Shown: positions 1-16,340 of the stretch, one piece after another
Numbering within the stretch: position 1 is the stretch's first letter
How the letters are laid out: every line of letters starts with the position of its first letter
Program-made: the position numbers and the translations under genes
Assembly (NCBI GenBank): GCA_003117195.1
Contig: BDSI01000008.1
Coordinates: 1,703,570-1,767,569 of the forward strand
Direction: 5' to 3'
Length of the DNA stretch: 64,000 bases
From: Eudorina sp. 2006-703-Eu-15
Lineage: Eukaryota > Chlorophyta > Chlorophyceae > Chlamydomonadales > Volvocaceae
The notes under the pieces: model-generated
Seen by the model: only the letters and a program-made list of their open reading frames with translations
The model's database searches: none
Told to the model about the DNA's origin: nothing

Positions 1-471
1 GCCCGCACAGCCGCGACTCTCCATTACAGGGGCACAATGTCTTTGCTTCTGCTTTATCGCATGTCGCCCCTCCTTTCTATATACACGTCCCCGGCCTGTC
101 GGCAATGCGCAGCCAACGGCCTCACTCGTCCGCGTGCGCAATTAGGGTCCTCGCAAGTCGTGTCTCTCGGTTTATTTTAACACACTTCACTTATGCATGC
201 CCGTCAGCGCAGCGCCGCCTACCCTCTCTCCTTCCCCTTCCCCGCCGGTTCGCCCTTTCCATTCCAACCGTCTTCCCCTCCCCCGCCGGTTCGACTCTTT
301 TCCAACGCACCCTCCTTCCCGTCCGCACTTCTTTTGTCCTCCCGCTTCCGCTCTACCCTACGACCTCCGCCCGCTTTGCAAGGCCAGGTCCTGGTCCTCT
401 TCAATACTTCAAAGCCCGGTCTCGGTGCTTTGGCGCTGACTGCGCGCCGCCGACTTTAGTGCGCGGCTGTG
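1..471. other. Flank with no recognised gene
   Basis: This stretch is rich in pyrimidines on the plus strand. It probably includes the 3' untranslated region of the minus-strand membrane-protein gene that stops at 472. The overlapping open frames here are low-complexity Ser/Pro/Arg text with no family resemblance. Confidence 0.4.
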
Positions 472-4384
<3,913 letters not shown>

Positions 4385-7300
4385 GGCGCCGGCGCGGTCC
4401 GGTTGCTGCGGGGTTTGCGGTGCCCCGCCGCGGCTCAGCAGCCCGCGCTGTCGTGTGGACTTGTGGGATGAACAGCCGGACGGTGGTTGCAGGCGTTGGT
4501 TGCGGTTCCGGTCGCGAACGGCGTCCTCAGATTCGCTTCCGGAGCTGGTTTTCGCCCTTGGACCGCTCGGACCGGTACCGCGGCGCTCGGCAGCGCTCGC
4601 GGCCTGAGCCTGGGTGATTGGTAACTCTTCTTCTGATGTCAGAAAGTTGAAGCCTCGAGAGGGCACACGGATGCGGTCGTGAGTAGGTTTCGGTGGATGG
4701 GACCGGCCCAACATGAAGAATGAGCTCGGAGGCTTGGCGAAGGTAAACAGACTTTGCAGCTGCGAGAATTTCCTGTCAGCAGGGGCCACTATTCATCTTC
4801 ATTGTGGAAGGTCTCGCGGCTGGCTGCATCTAAATTATGACGTGGGCGCCTGAATTTCGAGTTGGGCTTCTGGACGCAATTGGGCTTTCCTTACGCGCTT
4901 TTGCTGCACACGTGCACCTTTTGTAATCCAGCTTTGTTTGGTGCGTACAGCTAACGACAGCGGTGTCCGTGACAGCCGACTCATCTTGCACGTTTCGCAG
5001 GACTAACAGGACCCACGGGTCTTGCAGGCCTTCATGGTAATGGATTGTGAAACGTCACAAAGAATGCACGTTACAAACAGGATGCAAGGATTATGACAGC
5101 AGGATGATCGGTGCCTTTCAGGAGAAACCCTGCCGATAGAGCGGATAGAGGCGGACCCCGACGGTCAGAGCAACATAGAGCAACGAGGCACCCTCGCACC
5201 ACAATGTTGCAGCAAATGAAGAGGGATGAAGATGCGGTTTGATTCACGAACACCATCTTTAGGCTGACTCGTGATGCACGAATAGTAAAAGGGCCGCCTT
5301 GACTTGACGGCTCACCGGCCACCCGGGCTCACCGTAGCCCATCCCAACCAATGCGCGTGCAAAAGAACGAAACAGGAATAAGCACGGCAACGCGTCCGCG
5401 TCCAGGCGTGCAGATCGGCATTCATGGCAGGAGGAGGATTTCGAACGTTGAGCAACGCGGTAGTAGCCACAAGAAGTGCTGTATGTGCTATTGGCGGCCT
5501 GTAAGCGAGACAGCTACGACACGCTATGACCAAGCCGGGTTAGCCGTGACCGCTCGTGAACGACGGCTCTGCAGCTGTGAGAGAAGTATTTTATCCTAAG
5601 CGCTAACGCAAAGAGGGCCCTACACGATGACCCCGTTGCCCCTTTCCCGGCGCCTTCCGACGTTGAGGCTTTATAGGCGACTGTAGGTCCATTCCGAAAC
5701 CGCCAGGGCGGGCCTCCGTCCTCGATTCTGTTCATTCGGCTGGGTCGGGAGCACTGCCTGGGGAGCGGAGGTGAAAGCTCGCTTCTCCGGCCCAAACCCA
5801 AGCCTCAAAATCCAAGCCGAGATGAACGGTATTCGGAACCTCGCCGCCCCTGTGGAATGAAGGATAACCGAACGCCGCCCTTGTCGACTTAAGGATAACT
5901 CCTCCGTGTGAGATGGACACCGATCGCAGCCGTTCAGACTCAGCGACCGGCTGACAGGCAGGCAGACCACAACGCCGATCGTAGTGACCAGTAGCAAAAC
6001 TTCCCGCACTAATACCGCAGACCATTGTACCTGACATGTTAGTATAATTATGCTACATATAATTTCTCAATGATGATGACATTTGATATAGCCAATTAAG
6101 CGCGTCCAGACTGTTACCTGTCTGCTCATGGGCTGCGGCGGCAGGGGCGATCGCACTGGTTTGCAGCCCTGCTAACCGTGCGTTACCATGAAATCACATT
6201 TCTGATTCCCCTCATAGAATTATACCTGATTTGTCTTGAAGCATGCTGTCTGAACTGTGCCGACAACCTGAAGGCACGCACAAGGGAACAATATCGATTT
6301 TGGGTGTTATTACAAATATCCTAAAGATCCCGCACAATTGACAGTTAGGAATCATCGTATAAAGCCGCCCACCCAGTTAGGACGCACTGCGAAGGGCAGT
6401 ACCGTACTGTACAAGGAATCTTCCGTGTCCGAATTACTGCAACGCATAATACGGTTTCAAGCTGAACTTTAGGGCTCTACACGGTTGTGAATATGAAGTT
6501 TAAGAAAGTCGCAGTTATTCCCATCAGCCAAATGAAAGCCATTGAAAGCATAATTGCGGAATTTGCTGGATCCGCTCCAGATCAACGGCTGAGGGAGTGA
6601 TTTTCTTGTAAGTAAATAATACACGAGTACGGATATATGTTCTACTGTCCGCATAGGTGACTATGAGATATGACGGAGAACGAGCGGGTCGATCTTTCGA
6701 CTGCCGACTCGCCACGACTCGCCGAGCCGGCCAGAGTCGGGCACTGAACGACTAGAGCATAGGGTTGCACAAACAATTCGGTGAGCATCCTCCAATCCAC
6801 CTGTGACTTCCTCTCTCTTGAACATTATTCGTTTTTCCTTGACCTCAACGGGTTGCAAGGAGGCAGGGACGTCGAGGGTGGCGTGGCCTGCAACCCCGTT
6901 GCAGGGAGGCCACGTGGGCCTATGAAGCTATGATACATTGCCGTTATGCAAATCCAGACGTGTGTCCAACGTGCGCCTGAAGTCACGCTTTTGGCTACAC
7001 GCGGACCCCATCAAAGGTGCATCGCCTTCGTATGTAATGTGACCGTTATAAGGTGGACCCGTATCCCGACCGGGTGTTCCAACGGGCCCAGATAGTTGTC
7101 GTATGTTGATTTGCAAGTCATCCGCAAAGTGGATTCCCGCAGCGCAGGCAGGTGTGTCATTGCCCACAGGACAGCAGGGGCTGCACTGAGCATGCAGGAC
7201 GAAGCGACAGGAACGACCTGGAACGACACGGGAACCGGCACTGGTGTACCCAACCCTTCCCAGCCTACAAGACCTCACACAACCAGCGACTTCCTCATCG

Positions 7301-8962
7301 AGATCAATGCCAACGGGCTAAAGGGTGATTCGGCGGTGCTTGCTTGATGCGCGACGTTACGGAAAGAAAGGGGTGTGCTAGTTCCTGTGGGGTTGCTGGG
7401 CTGCGGGTCCACCTTCGGGTGTCTGCGAATGACAGGTGTGAAGCTCACGCACGGTGTCTGCTTCCGAGGTTGGTTGAAGTGGTGCCGTGTCCTCCGTGTG
7501 GGGTTTGGGATTCCGGGCACGGTGGGGATGCCGAGGGCCGCTTGGCGAGGAAGAGATTTCCCCCTGGTTTGTTGTCTTTCGTATGCCGCCTTAGTTTCCT
7601 ATGAGCAGCCCGGTGGCCCATCTCTGGTGCCTTGCGTCCGTTCCAATTGCCTGCTGCACAACGACAAACCGAATGGTTAAATCAGCTTCGTGCACTCGCC
7701 GAAGCCTTCCGGAAGCACGCACCCTGTTGCCAGTGGAACCAGTGGAGCTCGTACCTGCCCGCCACAATTGTGAAACATCCTGCCGGTCGTGCCCTAGACG
7801 GCGTTTCGACGACGTTCATCCAGTGCATCACCATGTTCTGCGAAGCAGAGCCGACTGCGAAGTTTCATTGTGTATGTACGAAGTCAAACGATTACAATAT
7901 TGCTTCCTTACGTAATGCGCGGGAAGGGAAGGCAGCATTTCTGATTGTGTCTTTCGACAGTTTTCGCGCAAATGTGCGCTGGAACGGATGCATTTAGCCT
8001 CAGCGAGTGGGCCCCTGGTGAGTGCAGTGGGAGTTCGGAAGGCGCTCGCGTGCCTGCACCGGATAAAACTCGGTACGCATACTGCAGTCAACAATAAGTG
8101 CGAGGTAATGGCCATGGCCGTTCGTGTACAGGGAATTCTTCTGCTTCTGTTAGGCGGTAGCGGTAACTTGTACACGGAAGTACGCATTCGATGCATCAAT
8201 CTGCATCATATCAGTGACAAACTGCATGGGTCGTCCTGCTCATCGATGAGCGAAACGAATGAACATGCTAAGCCTTGGAAGCTACACTGGGACTCTAAGA
8301 TCCTTTTCAAACAGTACCGAACTATGCTTTTGTTCGGTACGTGTTCCTTTCGCGCGCAGAGGTGCATGGCATACAACGTTCGTAAAACATTGATACCTAA
8401 TCATAGCAGAAGGGGTTACATAATACAAGCAACGAGCTGCTGGACAGGTCAACGACCGAATTGCGTCATAAGGAGTCAAAGAAATCGTTTATCATAATGA
8501 AAAACCATCTCATGCTTTCGAAATAAATGGAGATGGGGCCGCATTTATCTCTGGTATCTCTGGGTCCGTTTATGATAACAACCGTATAACAACTAGGGAA
8601 CATGTTACTCATGACCGCGAAATAATTGCAGGCATTTACAATCAAAGGTAACTCTGTTGCATGGGGACCTTCCGCGGGAACTGAAAGTCGCATAATACTC
8701 GTACATGGAATATTCCCTAGTAAGTGTTATGTGTCGTGCCCTCGTAATCAGTAATGTCGGCCAACATGTGATAAGGTGCCTGGTCCCCAATTATCGTCAC
8801 GGCCATTCCGATAAGCTGCTTTTCTAGGTACTTTGGATAAGGCAACACGTGAAGCCAAGCTATCGCGTCGCTACCAGGATTTATGCATTGGCAACCAGCT
8901 TTCGGAAGCTTTCTTGCTGTCAAGTAGTATTTTCCCCGTCTTCGTAGCAATCCCTGGCAAAC
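4385..8962. other. Intergenic spacer, no gene recognised
   Basis: About 4.6 kb with lower GC than the neighbouring exons. Open frames are short, overlap on both strands and show no biased codon use. It contains one copy (7043-7091) of a short dispersed repeat described in the findings, and a small hairpin at 6882-6914. The last part must contain the promoter and 5' leader of phosphate symporter copy 1. I cannot place a transcription start. Confidence 0.5.
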
Positions 8963-11900
8963 ATGCCTAACAGTCCAGGACGAGAGGCGGCGGTGGCGCC
9001 GGCACCCGACATGGAACCTGAGTCCGGGGATCGATTAGGGGCTGCTGAAAATTCCCTCTGCCACGTGGTCGAAGAAGCGCCCATGAAAAAGCACAATCCG
9101 ATAGTCGCGTGAGTGGACGAGTATTCAACACTTGCAGAGCTCGATATGCCTTGGCTTTGCAAGGACTGCCTTTTTGGATGAATCTTTTTATGGAGTAGTC
9201 GTCTTTTTCTTTCGCAGGTTCCTCTTATTCCTTGGTTCCTTTATGATTCCCGGGCTGGGCATGGTAAGTCGCGCTATTGCCTTAGTGATTTGGGTTGAGC
9301 TTTACGCTTGCGCTCATGCTTAAAATGCAGTTCTGTGAGGCATACTTCGTCTTCGCTGTCGGCAATCTCTCAGGTGAACATTTGATGGAAGTCTTGAAAA
9401 CCGTTGGACACCGTCCCGAGGCAAAACAACTCTTTATCTCACGCGCCGATGGTGGCTTAGGCGTCTTACTAGCCCTTTGTAATTAGTATACTTGCTTGTC
9501 GGCGCATCGGATACTTGCTTTCGTTTGCCGGCGTCCTGATGACTGTTCAAACAACAACCCTGCTTGCACCGCCTGAATATCTCCATATTGGCCCGCCTGC
9601 CGCTCGATGCTGACTGCCCATGTTTTTTTCTTTTTCGCAGCGCTCTGGAAGGTGGAGTACCTTTACTGCTGGAAGAAACACACTACCTGCCCGGCCAAGC
9701 TGTCCGAGTCCATCACCTACACGCAAGTGTGCGGTATCATCTTCGGGCAAATCGTTCTGGGATTCTTCGCCGATCGTATCGGCAGGAAATGGGGCTCTGT
9801 ATCAACTGCTGCGACGATGGTCGTGGGTGAGTGAGTGCCAGAGGTTACGTTGCGGTCGACACACACCACACAGATTTGGCGAAACAGTACTGTGATGGTA
9901 CACAATGGGTCAAGTAGACGGAAAATGGTTTGCTCCGTGCACATGCCTTCGATGGGGTGGTTGCTCTGCTTGTACGGTGTAGCATTGTACCTCTTTGATT
10001 GCACGGGTCGAATATCCTACTGCGCGTATTCTGAACTGCATAATGAACGGTTTGCCATGTTTGCTTGATGGACATGCAGGCGGTATCCTCATTGTCGTGT
10101 CCAACGGCCCCACCGACCGGGCGCTGTGGGCCATGTTCACGGCCGTGCAGTTCATCTTCGGCATCGGTGTCGGCGGAGAGTACCCTGTGGCCTCCACATC
10201 CGCCAACGAGCGCGCCGAGTCGTCCGCGCACCTGCAGAAACGCCGCGGCGAGACCGTCGTGCTTGTGTTCAGCATGCAGGGCTGGGGCAACTTGATTAAC
10301 ACAGCGGTCATCATTGGTACGTGATGCCGAGCGAGCGGCGAGAAATCGCTGGCATTCACAATTGCGCCTAGGACTAGAATTAGTGCCTGTGCATCGGTTG
10401 ATAGGATGTTGCATTTTGAATGCGCTGACTGCGCTGGGGTGGTGTCACTAAGTGCTTGAGCCGCAGCAAGGCGCCCTCCGGCGTCCCACACCCGATTAGA
10501 TGTTGCAATAGAGAATGGTTCACATTATATTCCCAGTACGAGTTCCTTACGCTTACCCATTCCATCTGTTCTTCCTCATTTGCTCTATCAGCGATTATGG
10601 CCGGGTTTGGCCAGTACGGACCGACGTACAGCAACCATGCGCTGGAGGTGACGTGGCGTCTGTCGTATGCCATTGGCCTCATCCCTCTCGTCGGCATCCT
10701 CCTGTACCGCATCTTCCGTCTGCGCGAGTCGGCTGTGTGGCAAAAGAAGCGCGAGGCGCTCAAGGCCATGGGAGGTGGGCAAGAGGGTCTGGAAGGGCCT
10801 TCCTGATGTTGGGAACTCGGAAAAGGCGTCTTGATGGTCTTTGTGACGTTGGGAACTTGAGAAAGAGTGTCTTGTCCCTTAAGGAATGTCTGCCACGGTT
10901 CGTGCCAGCGAGAGTCATGCGTGTTTGCGTCGCCCCTCATGCAAACCCCCTGCAACTCCCCTGCGAACCCCCCCTGCGGGATGTGTTGTAGGCAGCAAGG
11001 CCAAGGGTGTACAGTGGCGCAAGTTCGGCCTGTTAATGTACTACTACTGGCACCGCAACTTCGGCACTTCCATGAGCTGGTTCGTCTGGGACTTCGCCTT
11101 CTACGGCAACAAGGTGCGTGCGCCTGCATGTACATTGAAGAGCTTGCCAGACCAGCTACCGAAGGAAGGGTTCGGAAGGCCTGCCGGCGCATTCCGTGGG
11201 TGCGTTGGCCGCGGGCGTTGATTTGCGTCGGGTGTGGAACAAATTACAACGGCGGTGCTTACTGTCTCACTAATAACTTTCTTGCTGTTGGACTCGATTC
11301 GTCGGTTGCGTTTACTCATGCTGACGCGTGGCTGTCTGTGTCCCTCCGTGGATTTGTCGCGTGGCTGCCACAGCTCTTCCAAGGTACTTTCATCAAGGTG
11401 CGTTATATCGGGACGGACCACTTGGATCGGTTGAACCACGTCTCCATTCAGGAGCTTTGCTGTGGGACCTGAAATGGATTGTCGGGCCGGGGAATGCGTA
11501 AAAAGGGACGTGCAACATGGCGTGTTCCAACACACTAGCCCAGTAATTGGTGTGTCTTGGGATTGCTGCGTCCGGGGCGATTGCCGTACTCGCCCCCCGC
11601 GCGCCTGGCCAGTCGGCTAGTCGGCAGTCCTGCGCGCCGGATTTGGCAGTTGGCTAACTTGTTGTGTTGCTGAACGCCTGCAGATTATCAACCCGAACGC
11701 CAGCTTGATTCAAGTCCTGGAGTGGACTCTGTTGAACAGCTCTGTGGCCCTGGTCGGCTACTACTTCGCCGCCTTCACCATTGACAAGCCCTGGATGGGC
11801 CGCATGCGCATGCAGTGCATGGGCTTCGCCTGGATGGTGAGTCCGGCCAAAAACGCCGTGCCAGGGAACGTCGGACAGTATTTTTTCGGATGTTTGGACA

Positions 11901-13362
11901 GCGGATGGCAGTTGGATGGTCTGCGGTGTTACCTATCCAGCAGCTTTTAGGAACGTGGTGGGTTGATGAACGGAAGGCAAGGCACAGCATGACATCAGCG
12001 ACACGCCACACAAGCAAGTGCGCCCCCGATCAGTTACTCGTTTGGTTGCGTCCCATCACTGAACCCGCCTGTTGCTGTTACCTCTTTTGTCCCCGCGCAG
12101 TTCGTGCTCTTCCTCATCTGCGCTGTCCACTACAACGAGCTCTCTACCTCCAAGTAGGTATCGTGACTTGAATGGCGAGCGCACGGCCGGGGCCGGGACC
12201 TGATTGGCGAGCGCAGGGGCGGGGCCAGGGTCTGAAGCGGAAAAGAAGCCGGGAGCGTGGGTGGTTGCTACACAGGCAAGCGTCTCGAGTGGTGGCATGG
12301 CAACGGAAGGAGTGCCCGCACGGCATACGAAAGTGTCGGTCGGTTTGGAAAGGATTCCGAGTCTGGGGAGGTATCCATCGCCTTGGCCAACGCGTACTGC
12401 TGTGACCTCGCCTCCGCGCGCTGACCGGATCGCTCCCTTTTGTTTGCTCTCCGTGATTATCAGGTACATCCATACCTTCCAGTTCCTCTACTACTTCTCA
12501 TCCTTCTGGGGCCAGTTCGGGCCGAACGCCACCACCTGGCTGCTGCCCGCCGAGCTGGCGCCCACCGAGGTCCGATCCATGTGCCACGGTTTCTCGGCCG
12601 CTGTCGGCAAGGCCGGCGCCCTGGTCGCTGGTGTGGTGTTTGGCCTGGTGGACGGCCGTACCAAGTTCTGGATCAGCGCGTTCTGCGGTCTTGCGGGTAA
12701 GCAGCTCCAGCCGTCAGATTCGTCCGGATGAGGCAGCGTCGAACTGACTAGGCCCATTTCCAAAACCGGGGTGACAGTCCACCTTGCTTGCATTATTATG
12801 TAAAGCCGTCGTCACGCTCTACCGCCTCTTGAATGTCTGACCTAAACCTACCTGCAAATCCGGCGCAAAGGGTGTCCGCCACAACACACGTCTTCCTGTA
12901 AATGGGCAGCGTAACCTTGCCCTGCGATGATGCGCGCCATCCTACATCGCTCGGATTTCTTTCGTTCTTTTGCCGCCTCGCCTGAGAATGTCGGTCGGTC
13001 GCGTGTCCCTCGATCGTGGCGCAGGTGTCATTCTTACCATCATCACTATCCCTGACGTCACCGGTCTGGACCTCCGCGAGGGCGACCGCCGCTGGCTGGC
13101 TGTCCTCGACGGCCACCATGACTACTACCACGGCGACGCGGTCCAGCCCCGCTATCTGTCGCTGTTTGAGCGGCTGCTTGGGTACGGCAGGTTGTACAAG
13201 CCCGAGGCCGTCGCGGCAAACGTCGTGTCGTACAAGGAGGCCGCCATTGCGACGGAGCTTTCCGCGATGCCGTCGGATGTCACCGACGTGCCGCCACCGT
13301 GCGGGGTTTCGGGGATGCCGTCGATAAAGGACCCAGCGGGGATGGTGGCGGCCGGTAAGTAG
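8963..13362 (+). CDS. PTA: H+/inorganic phosphate symporter, copy 1 (12 exons)
   Basis: This is a plasma-membrane-type proton/phosphate symporter of the major facilitator superfamily PHS family (relatives: Chlamydomonas PTA, plant PHT1, yeast PHO84). Exons: 8963-9108, 9218-9263, 9331-9373, 9641-9826, 10080-10316, 10592-10774, 10992-11113, 11374-11397, 11684-11836, 12101-12153, 12464-12696, 13025-13362. Phases agree and the sum is 1,764 nt, giving 587 residues. The MFS loop motif GFFADRIGRK is at about 119-128. The family signature GGEYP is at about 172-176 (GGDYP in PHT1/PHO84). PAELAPTEVRSMCHG in exon 11 matches the conserved PAE..P...R...HG block. Exon 8 is a 24-nt microexon (LFQGTFIK). The start ATG at 8963 opens a 48-residue polar N-terminus. 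The final GGTAAG TAG could alternatively be a donor to a further exon. It is a tandem paralogue of the gene at 22921-27974. The PTA label is by family resemblance. Confidence 0.9.
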
Positions 13363-14757
13363 TTGCCTCGCGGATTAGGGGCGGGCTGCGGTTGTTTGCC
13401 GTGCAACCCTGCCGGTCAATCTACGCCGCGAACGGTCCTTTGTTGTACATCACAGCATAGCATTGGGCAGGAAAGCGTAGCAGCCAAGCCAATATGTAGG
13501 TTGGTCGTAATGTGAACAAGAACGGTTTGTAGGGTGATGATAAATATGTGAATGCGCCATGATTTAAACACTCTGGCGGCGCGGCGTTGGCGATCGCAGA
13601 ATGTCAAAAGGCAGGCTAATCGGGTAGCTGTGCTGCGTGGAGCAGGTCGGCTGAGCCGGTCTGGGGCTCCTGTAGACAGGGCTGGGTTTGTTAGGACTAC
13701 CGTGAGAATTGCAAGCTTGCAGGCCATCAACGGGTACACATCGCTGATCTGATGAAGGGTATGTCTGGCTGGCACGGTGAATCCTGGATTATTGGGAGGG
13801 CCCGACGGGAACTGACACGGGGTTGTTGCCAAACCAACCACGAGTGCCCCGGTGATCATATACAATGATCGGAAATGTATCCGCCGAACTGTGGTGTGTC
13901 TGTTTGGCGCTTCGACGTGGGGCGCACAGAGGGGATGGTGATGTATGGCTGGAGTGCAAGAATTGTTGTTTGCCGGCAGCGCATGCATGCTTGGCGTGGG
14001 TGGGAGTCGGGGACCGAATGGGGTGGCCGTGAGCCGTGGGGCGTACGCATTCGCAGGGTCGGGCTGATGGGTGCATGGATGCGGATAGGGCGGTTTGTTG
14101 TACAACTCGGAATGCTCACTGGCACAATAAGGAAGGCCATCACATTGTGATGGAGTAGCGGCGCAGAATTGCGGCCTGCTTGCGAGGTCTTGCGCTGCTG
14201 TGGATGTGCGCGGACGAGGGGCTGGCACACGCCCACATGGGCGCTCACGTACTCGGGATGTCCCACGCATAGTTGTCAAGCTGGCTTGTGGAGCCAGCTT
14301 GGCAAGTCGACTTTCGTCCAGTTCGTTCCTTTAATTCCTTTTCGCCGATTTGGTGGATATCTGGAAATGTAATGAATGACGCAACGAGGAGGTTGCGGTA
14401 ACGTCTTGGATCCGTTCGCCATTGGTCGCTACCAGTGAACCAAAGGACTCGTGCGTTGATCCCCAGAAAATCCAAACCTGTTTACGTGACTCTACAACCC
14501 TTGTTACTCAGACATCGGAGCATTTTTTATACGATCCAGAAACGGAACAAACGGCAGCAGGCGGCAGCCTGTAGGCCCCGACACCCCATATGGCCACTCG
14601 CCCAAACCTTCGGCACCGGTTATGTTGTTGTTGTGTTACATGGTTGGGGGTGCGTAACCCCATACCTGCACATACCCATACGAGCCGGAGGCCCAAGGGC
14701 AAACAAAACGCCCAAAAGCACTGGTTTGCAATACCGCATTAACAGGAGTCGACGAGA
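13363..14757. other. Intergenic spacer after symporter copy 1
   Basis: About 1.4 kb containing the presumed 3' untranslated region of symporter copy 1. It continues up to the 3' end of the minus-strand LINE fragment. The long minus-strand open frame 13416-14279 has no recognisable domain and reads as low-specificity His/Pro/Thr text. I see no gene. Confidence 0.45.
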
Positions 14758-15878
14758 CTAGCGCCCAAAGGGCACGATAGAATTACGGTGAGCCCACATG
14801 CGCTCCAACATCTTTGCCAAACGAGCCGGATCCCAGGCAATCGCCTCCCTCATCGTATTAGGGCGGTGAAACCCTTCCTCAGCGCGTATTGCATCGTAAG
14901 CCGGGCAGTCGAGTAGAACATGCTTCTCATCTTCAATCTGGTCTTCAGAGCGGCAGCAACGGCAGACCCGTTGTCCTCTAGGGACATGGTGCCTACCCCT
15001 CCGCGCCCTGTTAGACTCAAGTGCCCAACAACAAAGCCTGAATTGCATTAGCTTCCGGTGCGCAGAACGGGGGATAAAAACTGTAGCGTGCGGTTGCCAC
15101 ATAACGGCCGCCGCACCCATAAACGACAGGCCCATCCAATGCTTGTACTTCGACATATGGATCCCCGGCTGCTTCCCGTCTGATGGGTAATTGTCTGGCT
15201 CGACATCGAGGCGCACATGTTCCCAACCGCTCATTAGTCGTTCCCTCATCGCCGTCACAATCTGAGCCTCGGGAAGAGGTTTGGACAGCAACCACTCAAC
15301 TCGCTGTTCAACACCTTCTGCATCGTGAGGTAGCCCGCTCCAAATATCACACTCTAAGTACGACATTAAACGCAAGAACGAGGCTCCCCAACCGCCCCGT
15401 TCAGGATCGGTGAGTGCATCGATAACCTCCTGACATAGGACTGCGTGTGCGACCGTGCCCTTCTGCGTCTGCAGGCGGTTCCAAAAGCGAACCACTTGCT
15501 TCACCAAATAGTAATGCAGGGGAAGCTCGGCCAATTCTGCGAAAAGAAGGCGGTGGGCTGGGCGAGCAGCCCCCACAATTTGTCGCATGAACGCAATCTG
15601 CAGCTGGACTGCATCATCGTGTAGGCACGCTTCAAAAAGTCCTTCTGCCAGGTTGTTCGCATCGCGTCGTCTCCCCACCCTGTTCAAAACCTCTGTCAAC
15701 GCAAAAGGGCCCCAAGCCTGACAACCATACAGCAAAATCGCTCGAACTTGAGTGGCAAAACACCTCATTCGCACGTCGGGGGCGAAAAGCTTCAGCTTAT
15801 CCAATTTGGAGCTCAAAGAGAACATAGCGGCCCGGCCGGTATCGTTCAACTGCTGTCGGCAGGCACTGAAAGCAGTAA
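14758..15878 (-). pseudogene. LINE retrotransposon ORF2 C-terminal fragment
   Basis: This is the 3' part of a non-LTR retrotransposon ORF2 protein, downstream of the reverse-transcriptase palm. The frame is open from 15849 (and readable up to the element junction at 15878) to the stop at 14758. It contains the typical post-RT motif VRAILLYGCQAWGP, and near its end a zinc-knuckle-like C-x2-C-x11-H-x4-C cluster (CRCC...HVLLDCPAY), as in the zf-RVT region of plant and algal L1-type elements. The 5' continuation, the RT palm, is at 21637-22142, displaced by the inverted-repeat element inserted at 15879-21633. The two halves are one base out of register (see findings), so the copy is dead. Confidence 0.85.
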
Positions 15879-16340
15879 GGCAGCGGCCACAGATCAGGGC
15901 TCAGGGCGCGCCCTGAGAAAATACGTCTTTTTGGGGGTCAGGGCGCGCCTCGGCCAGGGCGCGCCCTGACCCCCGAAACCGGGATGCAGGCGGACGCGTC
16001 TGGTCTGTAACTACAGACTGTCCTAGTAGCGGTTTTTGTTTATTTTGATTATCTGGTGGCTGACCCTGCGACCTGCAGGCGTCCGGTCGGCCCGCCCCAA
16101 ATCAGGGCTCAGGGCGCGCCTCAGCCAAGGCGCGCCCTGACCCCCAAAACTGGGACGCAGGTTGGCACGTCTTGTCCTATAATACAGGCTGTTTTGGTAG
16201 CGGTATTTGCTTCTTTTGAATATCTGGTGGCTGACCCTGGGACCTGCAGGCGTCCGGGTCGGCCCGCCCCAAATCAGGGCTCAGGGCGCGCCTCGGCCAA
16301 GGCGCGCCCTGACCCCAGGACGGGGGTGCAGGGACAGGCC
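15879..16340 (+). repeat. Left terminal inverted repeat
   Basis: About 460 bp matching the right end (21180-21633) in inverse orientation. Similarity fades near 16340. It contains three blocks built on GGGCGCGCC-TCGGCC-AGGCGCGCCC, each nearly self-complementary. The blocks are separated by about 150-200 bp of less GC-rich sequence with recurring phrases such as ATCTGGTGGCTGACCCTG. Confidence 0.85.

Noticed and set aside
6882..6914. Bulged hairpin CGTGGCC-T-GCAAC / GTTGC-AGGGA-GGCCACG
   Set aside because: Short, asymmetric and isolated in a spacer. Such structures are expected by chance in several kilobases.
13416..14279. 287-codon minus-strand open frame
   Set aside because: Its composition is His/Pro/Thr-rich without domain or codon bias, and there are no splice-consistent partners.
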